Origin: Alistipes sp. UBA934
GTDB taxonomy: Bacteria > Bacteroidota > Bacteroidia > Bacteroidales > Rikenellaceae
Length of the DNA stretch: 64,000 nt
Assembly: GCA_002293535.1 (NCBI GenBank)
Contig: DBDK01000004.1
Coordinates: 1-64,000, forward strand
Direction of reading: 5' to 3'
The notes below the pieces were generated by a model that saw only the letters and a list, made by a program, of their open reading frames with translations, was not told the origin of the DNA and ran no database searches. Positions within the stretch are counted from its first letter, which is position 1. Each line of letters starts with the position of its first letter. Made by a program: the position numbers and the translations under genes. Below are positions 36,208 through 44,021 of this stretch, piece by piece.

Positions 36208-37157
36208 AGTGTTTCGAGAATTCTTTTGAGGACGACCTGGGCGGAGATCTCGCGGTTGGCGGCTTCAGGAATAACAATGGAAGTGGGCGATTCGATTACC
36301 GAGTCGCTCACTATCATATTACGCCTGACGGGAAGGCAATGCATAAAGAAAGCGTTGCTGGTGAGGGACATCTTGGCGGAATCGACAGTCCAGGAACGAT
36401 CTGAGGAGAGGATCTTACCGTAATTGGGATCGGCCCAAGCAGACCAATTCTTGGCATAAATAAACTCGGCGCCCTCGAAAGCCTTGTGCTGGTCGTACTC
36501 GACGCGGGCTGAACCAACGAACCGAGGATCGAGCTCGTAACCGTGTGGATGGGTGATAACGAAATCGTAATCGGTGGCGTTCATCCACTCGGCAAACGAA
36601 TTGGGAACGGCCTGAGGTAGTGCGCGAGGATGGGGAGCCCAAGTGAGAACGACCTTGGGGCGAGGGGTGCGCTTATATTCCTCGATGGTGATAAGGTCGG
36701 CGAAACTCTGCAACGGGTGGCGAGTAGCCGATTCGAGACTTACCACTGGGCGACGGGAATATTGAACAAACTGGCTGAGAACAAGTTCGTTATAGTCATC
36801 AGCCTTGGAGGTGAGACCCGCGAACGAGCGAACGCCGATAATGTCGCAATATGACCCGATAACGGGGATAGCCTCAAGGAGGTGCTCCGGTTTGTCACCA
36901 TCCATAATAACGCCCCGCTCAGTTTCGAGCTTCCAGGCACCCTGGGCGACATCCAAAACCATAACGTTCATACCGAGATTCTGGGCCGCCTTCTGAGTGG
37001 AAAGGCGAGTGCGGAGACTGCTGTTGAAAAACAACATAACGAGGGTCTTGTTGCGACCCAACGTGTCCCACGCGAAACGGTCGTGCTTAACTTGGAGCGC
37101 CTCGGCGACTGCCTTTTTCAAGTCGCCTATGTCGGCAACGGATGTGAAATGTTCCAT
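36204..37157 (-). CDS. argF': N-succinylornithine carbamoyltransferase
   Basis: 317 residues. Very close in pattern to the Bacteroides fragilis enzyme: FFNSSLRTRLSTQKAAQNLG holds the carbamoyl-phosphate site, and HCLPVRRNMIVSDSVIESP is near the end. Pro90 in DGDKPEHL sits where the B. fragilis succinyl enzyme has Pro and acetylornithine enzymes have Glu, so succinylornithine is the predicted substrate in arginine synthesis. Overlaps the PAP2 gene by 31 bases. Confidence 0.93.
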   Translation of the reverse strand: MEHFTSVADIGDLKKAVAEALQVKHDRFAWDTLGRNKTLVMLFFNSSLRTRLSTQKAAQNLGMNVMVLDVAQGAWKLETERGVIMDGDKPEHLLEAIPVIGSYCDIIGVRSFAGLTSKADDYNELVLSQFVQYSRRPVVSLESATRHPLQSFADLITIEEYKRTPRPKVVLTWAPHPRALPQAVPNSFAEWMNATDYDFVITHPHGYELDPRFVGSARVEYDQHKAFEGAEFIYAKNWSAWADPNYGKILSSDRSWTVDSAKMSLTSNAFFMHCLPVRRNMIVSDSVIESPTSIVIPEAANREISAQVVLKRILETL

Positions 37158-37741
37158 TTTTTATTTATAAGTTTCCAAAACCAAAGCATCAAAAGTCCGA
37201 TGAGGGTGCCGGCGGTGAGGCCGAAAACGATGTCGAGAGGGAAGTGGACGCCAAGGTACATACGTGAAAAGCAAGTCATTACGACGTAAAACCCGACGAG
37301 CAGAGAGAACCAGAGGCGGCGGTAAATACCGGCGGCGGTGAAGGCGATGGCCATCGAAGTGGCGGCGTGACCCGATACGGTACCGAACCTGCCCCCGGTG
37401 TAACCCTTGACGGTGTGAACCAATTCATTATAAGGAAGCCCATCCCAAAGAAGGGTAGTAGTGCGGCTCGGACGGAATTTGGGTGTGTGGCCTTTGAAGA
37501 AATTGGCAGTCTGGTCGGCGAGGGCGAGGCCAAAGATCACGAGGCCGAGAGCAACCAGCATACCGCGCAAACCGAGTTTCTTGTAGAGCAACCAAATCAT
37601 AAGAACATACAGGGGCATCCAATAAAGAGGGTTGGATACGGAATACCAAAAAGTGTCCCACCCCGCGCCCCAACTGCCGTTAATGGCAAGTAGCAGGCTA
37701 CGATCGAGATCCCAGACGGCGCCTTCGGGAATATGCGTCAT
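37127..37741 (-). CDS. PAP2-family membrane phosphatase
   Basis: 204 residues from ATG at 37741 with about five membrane segments. The three phosphatase motifs are present: K-x6-RP-type KGHTPKFRP, SGHA in TVSGHAATSM, and SRMYLGVHFPLDI. Likely removes phosphate from a lipid or undecaprenyl diphosphate at the membrane; the exact substrate is open. Start overlaps the upstream peptidase stop (ATGA) and its end overlaps argF' by 31 bases. Confidence 0.88.
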   Translation of the reverse strand: MTHIPEGAVWDLDRSLLLAINGSWGAGWDTFWYSVSNPLYWMPLYVLMIWLLYKKLGLRGMLVALGLVIFGLALADQTANFFKGHTPKFRPSRTTTLLWDGLPYNELVHTVKGYTGGRFGTVSGHAATSMAIAFTAAGIYRRLWFSLLVGFYVVMTCFSRMYLGVHFPLDIVFGLTAGTLIGLLMLWFWKLINKKWNISHPLPT

Positions 37742-38424
37742 CGTCTGTTGCGCAGGCCAAGGTAATAGATCAGCGTGACGACGGCGGAAAGGGCGGCTAC
37801 AAGGTAGGTACAGGCAGCCCAATTAAGCGCGATACGAGCCTGAGAAACCTCCTCGCCGTGGAGAGTGCCGCTATCTGTGAGCCAACGCATTGCGCGGTTA
37901 GAGGCGTTGTATTCTACGGGAAGCGTAACAAGAGCGAAAAGAGCCGAAAGGGCGATCATACCGATGCCGATCCAATACACCAATTCGTACTGTGGGCCGA
38001 GTGTGTTGATAAGGACAAGGCCACCTATTATGACCCAAATAGCCCACCTCGAAGTGAGATTGATGGCAGGAACGAGCGCCGAACGAAGCCCAAGGGGAGC
38101 ATAGTGAGTGGCGTGCTGAACCGCGTGGCCGCACTCGTGAGCAGCAACGGCCGCCGCCGCAACACTATTCGAGTTATAAACAGGCTCGGAAAGGTTTACT
38201 GTTTTGTTGCGAGGATCGAAGTGGTCGGTCAAAGAACCCGGTGTGGAAGTGACGCGAACGTCGGTGATGCCATTATCCCGAAGCATCTTTTCGGCTACCT
38301 GGTGACCGGTGAGACCACCGTGGAAAGGAACCTTGGAGTACTTTGCGAACACCGACTGAAGGCGACCCTGAACGATCATACCGACGACGGCGATAACGAT
38401 GAGGAGAATCCAATCTAAAGTCAT
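37738..38424 (-). CDS. Membrane zinc metallopeptidase (YugP-like, Zn_peptidase_2)
   Basis: 228 residues. An N-terminal membrane segment, then the catalytic HExxH as VAAHECGHAVQHA, and two to three further membrane segments (AIWVIIGGLVLINTLG, LVAALSAVVTLIYYLG). This matches the neutral zinc metallopeptidase family PF04298. Role unknown; perhaps quality control of membrane proteins. It lies 6 bases after the SDR gene and is coupled to PAP2. Confidence 0.88.
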   Translation of the reverse strand: MTLDWILLIVIAVVGMIVQGRLQSVFAKYSKVPFHGGLTGHQVAEKMLRDNGITDVRVTSTPGSLTDHFDPRNKTVNLSEPVYNSNSVAAAAVAAHECGHAVQHATHYAPLGLRSALVPAINLTSRWAIWVIIGGLVLINTLGPQYELVYWIGIGMIALSALFALVTLPVEYNASNRAMRWLTDSGTLHGEEVSQARIALNWAACTYLVAALSAVVTLIYYLGLRNRR

Positions 38425-38430
38425 AATAAT

Positions 38431-39195
38431 CTATGTACGATAAGTGTAATATGCGTTTGCTTGCTGGCGGGGAGTGATAGTGATCTCGTCGATGTTTACG
38501 TGAGAAGGCAGGGAGATGGCCCAAATGATCGCCTCGGCAACGTCGGAAGCCTGCAAAGGAGTAATTCTCTGATAAACAGCCTTGGCGCGGGCAGTGTCGC
38601 CGTGGAAGCGAACCTGCGAAAATTCGGTTTCGACCATACCGGGACGAATCTCGGTGACGCGGATGTTATGCTGCAGAAAATCTATGCGCATACCCTGAGA
38701 AAGGGCATTGACAGCGTGCTTGGAGGCGCAATAGACGGCCCCGTTCTCGTAAACCTGACGACCGGCGATGGAACCGATATTGACGATATGGCCATTGCCG
38801 CGTTCGATCATAAAACGGGAAATAACGCGCGTGACGTAGAGAAGGCCTTTGACGTTAGTGTCGATCATAGCCTCCCAGTCGTGCAGCGCGCCCTGGTCGA
38901 TGTGTTCGAGGCCAGAAGCGAGTCCTGCGTTATTGACCAATACATCGATGCCGTGCCACCTGCCGGGAAGCGTGCCCAACATTGCGGCGACCTGATGGGG
39001 ATCCTGAACATCGAAAGCAAGCGTGAGAACGTCGGTTCCGTACGTTTTTTGCAGCTCCTCCTTGAGGTCGCGAAGACGCTCGGCACGACGACCCGTGATG
39101 ATCAAATCATACCCTGCCCCGGCCAAAGACTTAGCCGCGGCCTCCCCGATCCCCGAAGTGGCCCCCGTGATTAGGGCGATTTGCTTGGTATTCAT
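38431..39195 (-). CDS. SDR-family NAD(P)-dependent oxidoreductase (YdfG-like)
   Basis: 254 residues from ATG at 39195; the longer open frame runs through the promoter of the divergent permease. Rossmann motif TGATSGIGEA, NAG motif LVNNAGLASG, and the catalytic Ser...Tyr-Lys as GSIAG and YCASKHAV. Pattern and length resemble NADP-dependent 3-hydroxy acid dehydrogenase / serine dehydrogenase YdfG. First gene of the minus operon toward argF'. Confidence 0.88.
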   Translation of the reverse strand: MNTKQIALITGATSGIGEAAAKSLAGAGYDLIITGRRAERLRDLKEELQKTYGTDVLTLAFDVQDPHQVAAMLGTLPGRWHGIDVLVNNAGLASGLEHIDQGALHDWEAMIDTNVKGLLYVTRVISRFMIERGNGHIVNIGSIAGRQVYENGAVYCASKHAVNALSQGMRIDFLQHNIRVTEIRPGMVETEFSQVRFHGDTARAKAVYQRITPLQASDVAEAIIWAISLPSHVNIDEITITPRQQANAYYTYRT

Positions 39196-39219
39196 TCGGT
39201 AAAGGTAATGAATTTTTTC

Positions 39220-39227
39220 TAACTTTG
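39220..39227 (+). promoter_or_regulatory. -7 box for the permease/ubiE genes
   Basis: TAACTTTG, 8 bases before the ATG at 39236. A near-match on the minus strand (TACCTTTA, 39200-39207) could serve the SDR gene. Confidence 0.55.
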
Positions 39228-39235
39228 CTCCGAAA

Positions 39236-40363
39236 ATGAATGCGGAAGTTTTTATTGCGCGGCGAATAGGCAGCTCAGGGGCTATGGTACGCATCGCGGT
39301 GGCGACGGGTGCCGTGTCGATGGCGGTGATGATACTCGCCGTGGCGGTGATTATGGGCTTTCGGAGTGAGATCGCAGGGAAGATAAGCGCCTTTGCGGGC
39401 CACCTGAAAGTACACGGAGGGCTGGAGGGGATGTCGGTGAAGACGGACGAGGGGTTTGAAGAGGTGGTTAGGGCATTCGAGGGTGTGGTGTCGGTTGAGC
39501 CTTATGCGCTGAAAGGCGGGATTGTGAAGACGGATGAGGCGACGCAGGGGATTGTCTTGAAGGGGGTGAGGGATAGTTTGGAAGGACGGGATGTGTTGAT
39601 TTCGAGTACGTTGGGGAGACTGTTGAAGCTGGGAGAAGGGGATAAGGTGGAGATGCTGTTCGTGGGGGGTGAGAGGCCGGTGCGCAGGGATCTGTTCAAA
39701 GTAGGCGGGCTATATGTGACGGGGCTGGAAGAGATGGATAACCGATTTGCGATCACCGATATAGCGAATATTCAGAGATTGAACGGCTGGGAGAGCGATC
39801 GGGCGGAGGGATACGAAATCGTGCTGGACGGAATGGAGTGGCTGGGAGAGGTGCAAGGGAAGATAAGAGGAATGGTGGGTGAGGGAGTGGTGGTGAGCTC
39901 GGTGATGGACGAATATCCGCAGCTGTTCGACTGGCTGGCGACTCACGATGTGAACGCGGCGGTGATAATTACGATTATGATAGTGGTGGCGCTGATCTCC
40001 TGCGTGTCTGCGGTGCTGATAATCGTGCTGGAGAGGATAAAGATGATAGGGATCCTGAAGACATTGGGGATGCGAACCGGGGCGCTGAGGAGAATTTTCC
40101 TGATGCGAGCGGCGAGAATTCTGGCATTGGGATTGCTGATCGGGACGGCTGTGGGAGTGGGATTGGCACTGTTACAGAAGCAGATGGGGCTGGTGAAGTT
40201 GGATGCTTCGGGATATTTTTTGTCGGTGGTGCCCATCGAGCTTAATGCGGGATGGATCGTGGCGCTGAACGTTGGAACATTTGTGGTGATATTGGCTCTG
40301 CTGGTGTTGCCGACAAGCATAGTGGGAAGAGTGAGTCCCGAAAAAACAATACGTTACGAGTGA
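39236..40363 (+). CDS. LolC/E-type (FtsX-family) ABC transporter permease
   Basis: 375 residues: one N-terminal membrane segment, a periplasmic domain of ~200 residues, then three membrane segments (VIITIMIVVALISCVSAVLIIVLE, RILALGLLIGTAVGVGLALL, WIVALNVGTFVVILALLVLP). ERIKMIGILKTLGM is the classic coupling helix of this family. Probably releases lipoproteins from the inner membrane for LolA; no ATPase is adjacent. The TGA overlaps the next ATG (TGATG). Confidence 0.85.
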   Translation: MNAEVFIARRIGSSGAMVRIAVATGAVSMAVMILAVAVIMGFRSEIAGKISAFAGHLKVHGGLEGMSVKTDEGFEEVVRAFEGVVSVEPYALKGGIVKTDEATQGIVLKGVRDSLEGRDVLISSTLGRLLKLGEGDKVEMLFVGGERPVRRDLFKVGGLYVTGLEEMDNRFAITDIANIQRLNGWESDRAEGYEIVLDGMEWLGEVQGKIRGMVGEGVVVSSVMDEYPQLFDWLATHDVNAAVIITIMIVVALISCVSAVLIIVLERIKMIGILKTLGMRTGALRRIFLMRAARILALGLLIGTAVGVGLALLQKQMGLVKLDASGYFLSVVPIELNAGWIVALNVGTFVVILALLVLPTSIVGRVSPEKTIRYE

Positions 40364-41061
40364 TGGTAAAAGAGATGTTCGACCAGATAGCCCCGACCTA
40401 CGACGTGCTGAATCACGTGCTGTCGCTGGGGATAGACAGGGGGTGGAGAAGGAAAGTGGTTCGAGAGGTGGCGAGGAGTGTGCAGTCCGAGGGGGACGTT
40501 CGACTTTTAGATGTTGCGACAGGAACTGGCGATCTGGCAATTGCGATGGCGAAGAGATTGGGATTGGGATTGGTGCGGATTACGGGAGTAGATATTTCGG
40601 AAGGAATGCTGGCTGTGGGGAGAAAAAAGGTCGAGGCAGCGGGACTGGCTCAGAGGGTGAAATTACAACAGGGAGACGCCCAAAAACTGGGGTTCGAGGA
40701 CGGGGCGTTCGACTGTGTGACGGCGGCGTTCGGAGTGAGGAACTTCGGGAATTTGGAGGCGGGACTAAAGGAGATGTGCAGGGTGACTAAGAAGGGGGGA
40801 AAGTGTCTGATACTGGAATTCTCGGAGCCGAGAGGAGCGATTTTCGGACAGATTTACAGGTGGTATTTTCACAGGGTGCTACCGTGGATGGGTCGGGTGG
40901 TGTCGAGAGACAAGGGAGCATACAGCTATCTGCCCAGATCGGTGGGAGAGTTTCCGACACCGGAGAAATTCAGTGAAATGATGCTGGAGGGGGGATTTTC
41001 CGGCGTCGATGTGCGGAAACTGACTGGCGGGGTGGCATATATTTATACAGGAGAAAAATGA
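40363..41061 (+). CDS. menG: Demethylmenaquinone methyltransferase
   Basis: 232 residues from the ATG overlapping the permease stop (TGATG); the longer open frame lies in that gene. UbiE/MenG family: VKEMFDQIAPTYDVLNHVLSLGIDRGWRR, SAM motif LLDVATGTGDLAIAMA, and FGVRNFGNLEAGLKEM. Final methylation in menaquinone synthesis, consistent with an anaerobic respirer using fumarate reductase. Also known as ubiE. Confidence 0.94.
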   Translation: MVKEMFDQIAPTYDVLNHVLSLGIDRGWRRKVVREVARSVQSEGDVRLLDVATGTGDLAIAMAKRLGLGLVRITGVDISEGMLAVGRKKVEAAGLAQRVKLQQGDAQKLGFEDGAFDCVTAAFGVRNFGNLEAGLKEMCRVTKKGGKCLILEFSEPRGAIFGQIYRWYFHRVLPWMGRVVSRDKGAYSYLPRSVGEFPTPEKFSEMMLEGGFSGVDVRKLTGGVAYIYTGEK

Positions 41062-41492
41062 AAAAGATAGTTTACATTTTGTTGTTGGTTGTCGTGGCTG
41101 GATGCAATCCGGCAGCCAAAATAGACGTTATTGAAATAGGAGCGCCAAGGCTGAAGGGGATGGGGGCAGTGAGCGGGCAGCTGGAGGTGGAGAACCGAGG
41201 AAAGCAGGAGGTGGTTGTGGAGAGCGCCGAGTTTGTAGTAAAAGTTAGACAAAAGGAGTTGGCTACGGCGCGATTAGTGGAGCCGCTGAGGGCTCCGGCG
41301 AGGGATATTACGGAGATTGATTATGAACTGGTACTTAGTAGAGTGTCGCTCGCGGGACTGCAAACGCTGATGAGAGGGCCGCGCGATGCGGTGGTCGATG
41401 TGGAGATGATCGTGCAACTGGGGAAAAAGAGAAAAAAAGTAGAGGTGAAAAATGTACCGATTGAAAAAATAATTGCTAATTTTGCACCGTGA
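41058..41492 (+). CDS. Small lipoprotein with LEA/immunoglobulin-like fold, unknown role
   Basis: 144 residues. Lipoprotein signal ending VVVAGC. The mature domain alternates short beta strands (VSGQLEVENRGKQEVVVESAEF, DAVVDVEMIVQLGKK) in the manner of LEA-2-type single-domain lipoproteins of Bacteroidota. No catalytic residues are seen. Overlaps menG by 4 bases and the next gene by GTGA. Confidence 0.65.
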   Translation: MKKIVYILLLVVVAGCNPAAKIDVIEIGAPRLKGMGAVSGQLEVENRGKQEVVVESAEFVVKVRQKELATARLVEPLRAPARDITEIDYELVLSRVSLAGLQTLMRGPRDAVVDVEMIVQLGKKRKKVEVKNVPIEKIIANFAP

Positions 41493-41938
41493 AGTATTGT
41501 GTGTTAATATTTGTGGCTCTGATGACTGGGCTGGGAGCTCAGGCGCAAGGGTTGGAAAGGGTACGCTGGGGGTTGGCAATGGCCGATTCGCTCAACGGAG
41601 CTCGTGTGGAGGTGGTAGAAACGCCAGATGCGGCGGCGGCTCTGAGTGATCTGAAATGGATCGAGGGGGGAAGCAAGATGCTGGTTTACGGAGTGTTATT
41701 GTTTAGCGACAACACCCAAAACGCGAGAGAAAATGCGCGATCGGTGGCAGGGCGATTCGCGGACATATTCCCAGAAACGGTGGTCGAAGTGAGCTACGAA
41801 AGCCCTCATTTTAAGGTTACGGCAGGGAAATACATTGACAAAATAGACGCCATAGCGCTGTGTGGCAAAGCATTACCACACTTTACAAAGGCGGTGGTCA
41901 TACAACACGAGATAGCAAACCCAACCAAACAATTTTAA
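41489..41938 (+). CDS. Secreted protein with SPOR-like C-terminal domain
   Basis: 149 residues from a GTG start that overlaps the preceding TGA. Signal peptide to about AQA (residue 20). The C-terminal half has the rhythm of a SPOR repeat (NARSVAGRFADIF then HFKVTAGKYIDKIDA), a fold that binds glycan strands lacking stem peptides. The match is weak and made by eye. Confidence 0.6.
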   Translation: MKYCVLIFVALMTGLGAQAQGLERVRWGLAMADSLNGARVEVVETPDAAAALSDLKWIEGGSKMLVYGVLLFSDNTQNARENARSVAGRFADIFPETVVEVSYESPHFKVTAGKYIDKIDAIALCGKALPHFTKAVVIQHEIANPTKQF

Positions 41939-41943
41939 ATAAG

Positions 41944-42198
41944 ATGAAGAAGATTTTTACACTGATCGCCGTGGTGGCTCTGTTCGCTGCCTGCAATTGC
42001 AACACCAACAAAAACGCCGCTGCAACCGAAGCCGAAGCAGTTGCAACTGAAGCCACTGCCTGCTGCGCTGAAGGCAAATGCTGTGGCGAAGGCTGCACTT
42101 GCGCCGAAGGTGAGTGCACCTGCAAAGAGGGCGAATGCTGCTGCGCAGAAAAGGAAGCAGCCCCCGCCGCGGAAGCTGCCGCTCCCGTTGCCGAATAA
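41944..42198 (+). CDS. Cysteine-rich small lipoprotein
   Basis: 84 residues. The ATG at 41944 begins a lipoprotein signal (MKKIFTLIAVVALFAAC); the longer frame from 41860 overlaps the previous gene. The mature part has 13 Cys counting the lipid-bearing one, in metallothionein-like pairs (KCCGEGC, ECTCKEGECCC), within Ala/Glu-rich flanks. It could bind soft metals at the outer membrane or form a disulfide mesh. Last gene of the 39236 operon, followed by a terminator. Confidence 0.7.
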   Translation: MKKIFTLIAVVALFAACNCNTNKNAAATEAEAVATEATACCAEGKCCGEGCTCAEGECTCKEGECCCAEKEAAPAAEAAAPVAE

Positions 42199-42239
42199 TT
42201 CGGAACGCCGACTGCGGTTTAGTTACGCAGAATGAAAAG

Positions 42240-42268
42240 TCCGGTCCCGGAAGGGGTCGGATTTTTTT
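42240..42268 (+). terminator. Rho-independent terminator after the cysteine-rich lipoprotein
   Basis: Nine-pair stem (42240-42248 with 42253-42261, two G-T pairs), GGAA tetraloop and seven T. Confidence 0.9.
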
Positions 42269-42297
42269 GTAAAAATTTGGAATAAATCACCAGGGGT

Positions 42298-42329
42298 ATT
42301 GACAAGGGGGGTGTGGCGTATTACATTTG
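42298..42329 (+). promoter_or_regulatory. Promoter of the phage-like module
   Basis: ATTG at 42298-42301, 20-base spacer, TACATTTG at 42322-42329. The transcript would begin near 42336, inside an inverted repeat (GTCGG/CCGAC, 42337-42350) in the 5' leader, with the first start codon at 42398. Confidence 0.6.
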
Positions 42330-42397
42330 CCGCCGGTCGGAGAGCCGACAGCGGCAGCAATAGTCGCAATCACATAAAACTCCCTAAATCAAGCTAA

Positions 42398-42589
42398 ATG
42401 AAAAAAACCAACAAAGAAAAACTACCAACCCTTGAGAAGCAAAGCGTCAATTCGCTGGAGAGTGCACTTACGGCGGTGAGAGAGCTTTCGGTGGCGCGGC
42501 AAAAAGCTAAACTGTCGGTGTCGCGACTTGCCGGCGTTGCGCGTGAGTTGCGAGAACTGATTAAAGTGATGTCGGCCTATGAAGCGTGA
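42398..42589 (+). CDS. Small helical protein, first gene of phage-like module
   Basis: 63 residues, almost entirely helical and basic, with no membrane segment. No family recognised. It overlaps the next gene by 11 bases and lies ~60 bases after a promoter, so it is probably expressed with the module. Could be a regulator or an assembly factor; nothing in the sequence decides. Confidence 0.55.
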   Translation: MKKTNKEKLPTLEKQSVNSLESALTAVRELSVARQKAKLSVSRLAGVARELRELIKVMSAYEA

Positions 42590-42980
42590 AAAACTCCTCG
42601 AAATCGTCAGTAACGTGGCTACGGCCGAAAGCTACGCTTTTCATACCGGCGAAATGCAAAATCTGAGTGGCGAAGTGAGAATGTATCCGGCTGTGTGGCT
42701 GGCGCCCCCGACGCTGAAAAAAAGCACGGGACGAAAAGAGGGTGAACTGACCTATCGTGTGGCGTTACACGTGATGACCCTACCGAGCTCGCGAGACGAA
42801 CAAACCCCTTGGGAAATGCTCGAAAGAGATGCCTTGAATTTTGCAACGGAGATCGCCCTGAAGCCGGAAGTGTGCGCGATAGCAAACCTGAGCTGCACAC
42901 CTGCCAAACAATCTCTTACCCCGCACGGAGAACAATCCGTGGTGCTGGAGTGCGATGTAACGATGTGGTATTACATCTAA
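42579..42980 (+). CDS. Phage-type minor structural protein (head-tail or tail-completion-like), uncertain
   Basis: 133 residues, soluble, mixed alpha/beta, ending in the beta strand VVLECDVTMWYYI. The size and the pattern of a helix followed by strands and a basic loop (TLKKSTGRKEGE) resemble tail-completion proteins of siphophages, but I do not recognise a family. Lies between the small helical gene and a tail-like gene. Confidence 0.5.
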   Translation: MKREKLLEIVSNVATAESYAFHTGEMQNLSGEVRMYPAVWLAPPTLKKSTGRKEGELTYRVALHVMTLPSSRDEQTPWEMLERDALNFATEIALKPEVCAIANLSCTPAKQSLTPHGEQSVVLECDVTMWYYI

Positions 42981-42992
42981 AATTCTTAGAAA

Positions 42993-44021
42993 ATGATTGT
43001 AACAACCTATCCGAAGGCCTATCAAAGCGCCTTCAGGGAAGCCCTGTTCGTGCTCGGAGCGGTAAACGGCTCAAATGGGGTAGACATTTCGATCAATACT
43101 CCCCTGAAGCCGGGACAACCCCTCGGAGTGAAGAGAATCTATGCCCAAAACGAGGCGAGTGTAAATGTAACTCCTTACGTGAGGGGGATGATAGAGGTCA
43201 AGCCCGTGTGTGACAAACCTCACGGGCTTGTAGTGGGAACCGACAGAACAATTCCCTGCGCGATCTCGGCCGCTGGGCTGACCTCGAATACGGTGATACT
43301 CTCCGGAGGAGTGGAAGATCTGCCGATTGACACGATACTCTCGGCAGCGCCCGATACAGTGAGAATCGCTTACGGAGAGAAAGATGAAATTTCGGTGATA
43401 ACGAGTCGGGTCGTCGATCCCGTAGTGGCGAGTGTTTACGGCGGAGAGGAACATTTCGACTATCAAACGCTCTCGGATGTGATCTCATCGAATATGATCA
43501 CTGCGGTGGTGGATCCAAAGGCTTTGTGTGGGGTGTTTGCGAATGCGCTGCAAGTGGAGCTCGATAAAATTACCGAGTTTACCATTCAGTTGAGACTCAC
43601 CGGTGGCACGGAACCGGAGAAAATCCTGTCGCGACGATACATAATAGACTATTACGGTGTGGGCGGAAGGCGTCTGGCGTGGGTGAATCGCTACGGAGGG
43701 GTGGACTATTACACATTCCCGACGGTGAGTAAAACCCGTAATACCGGCAGCCGAACGAGAATGGAAACAACCGATGGATACAAAACGCGCACGACGATGG
43801 CCTCGAAGCACGAAACGCTTGTCTCGGAACCCTGCGACGGGGTGATGGTGGATTGGCTGGCTGAGATATTTTCGTCGCCCGATGTATGGCTCGTAAAAGG
43901 TTCGGAATATGAAAAGGTAGAGGTATCGGGGGGAGAAGTAGTAAGCTCGCCTCTGCAACCCACAAGAGTAAATGTTGAAATCGCTAAAACGGGAGCCCGA
44001 TATGGAACTGTACGTCGATAA
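42993..44021 (+). CDS. Bacteroidota phage structural protein, tail-like
   Basis: 342 residues, beta-rich, no signal peptide. The segment RRLAWVNRYGGVDYYTFPT matches a recurring pattern (W-x-N-x-x-G-G-x-D-x-x-x-F) of structural proteins in prophages of this phylum. N-terminal domain has strand-rich repeats; C-terminal ~80 residues look like a second beta domain. Located just before the large tail-tip-like gene. The structural role is inferred. Confidence 0.6.
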   Translation: MIVTTYPKAYQSAFREALFVLGAVNGSNGVDISINTPLKPGQPLGVKRIYAQNEASVNVTPYVRGMIEVKPVCDKPHGLVVGTDRTIPCAISAAGLTSNTVILSGGVEDLPIDTILSAAPDTVRIAYGEKDEISVITSRVVDPVVASVYGGEEHFDYQTLSDVISSNMITAVVDPKALCGVFANALQVELDKITEFTIQLRLTGGTEPEKILSRRYIIDYYGVGGRRLAWVNRYGGVDYYTFPTVSKTRNTGSRTRMETTDGYKTRTTMASKHETLVSEPCDGVMVDWLAEIFSSPDVWLVKGSEYEKVEVSGGEVVSSPLQPTRVNVEIAKTGARYGTVRR

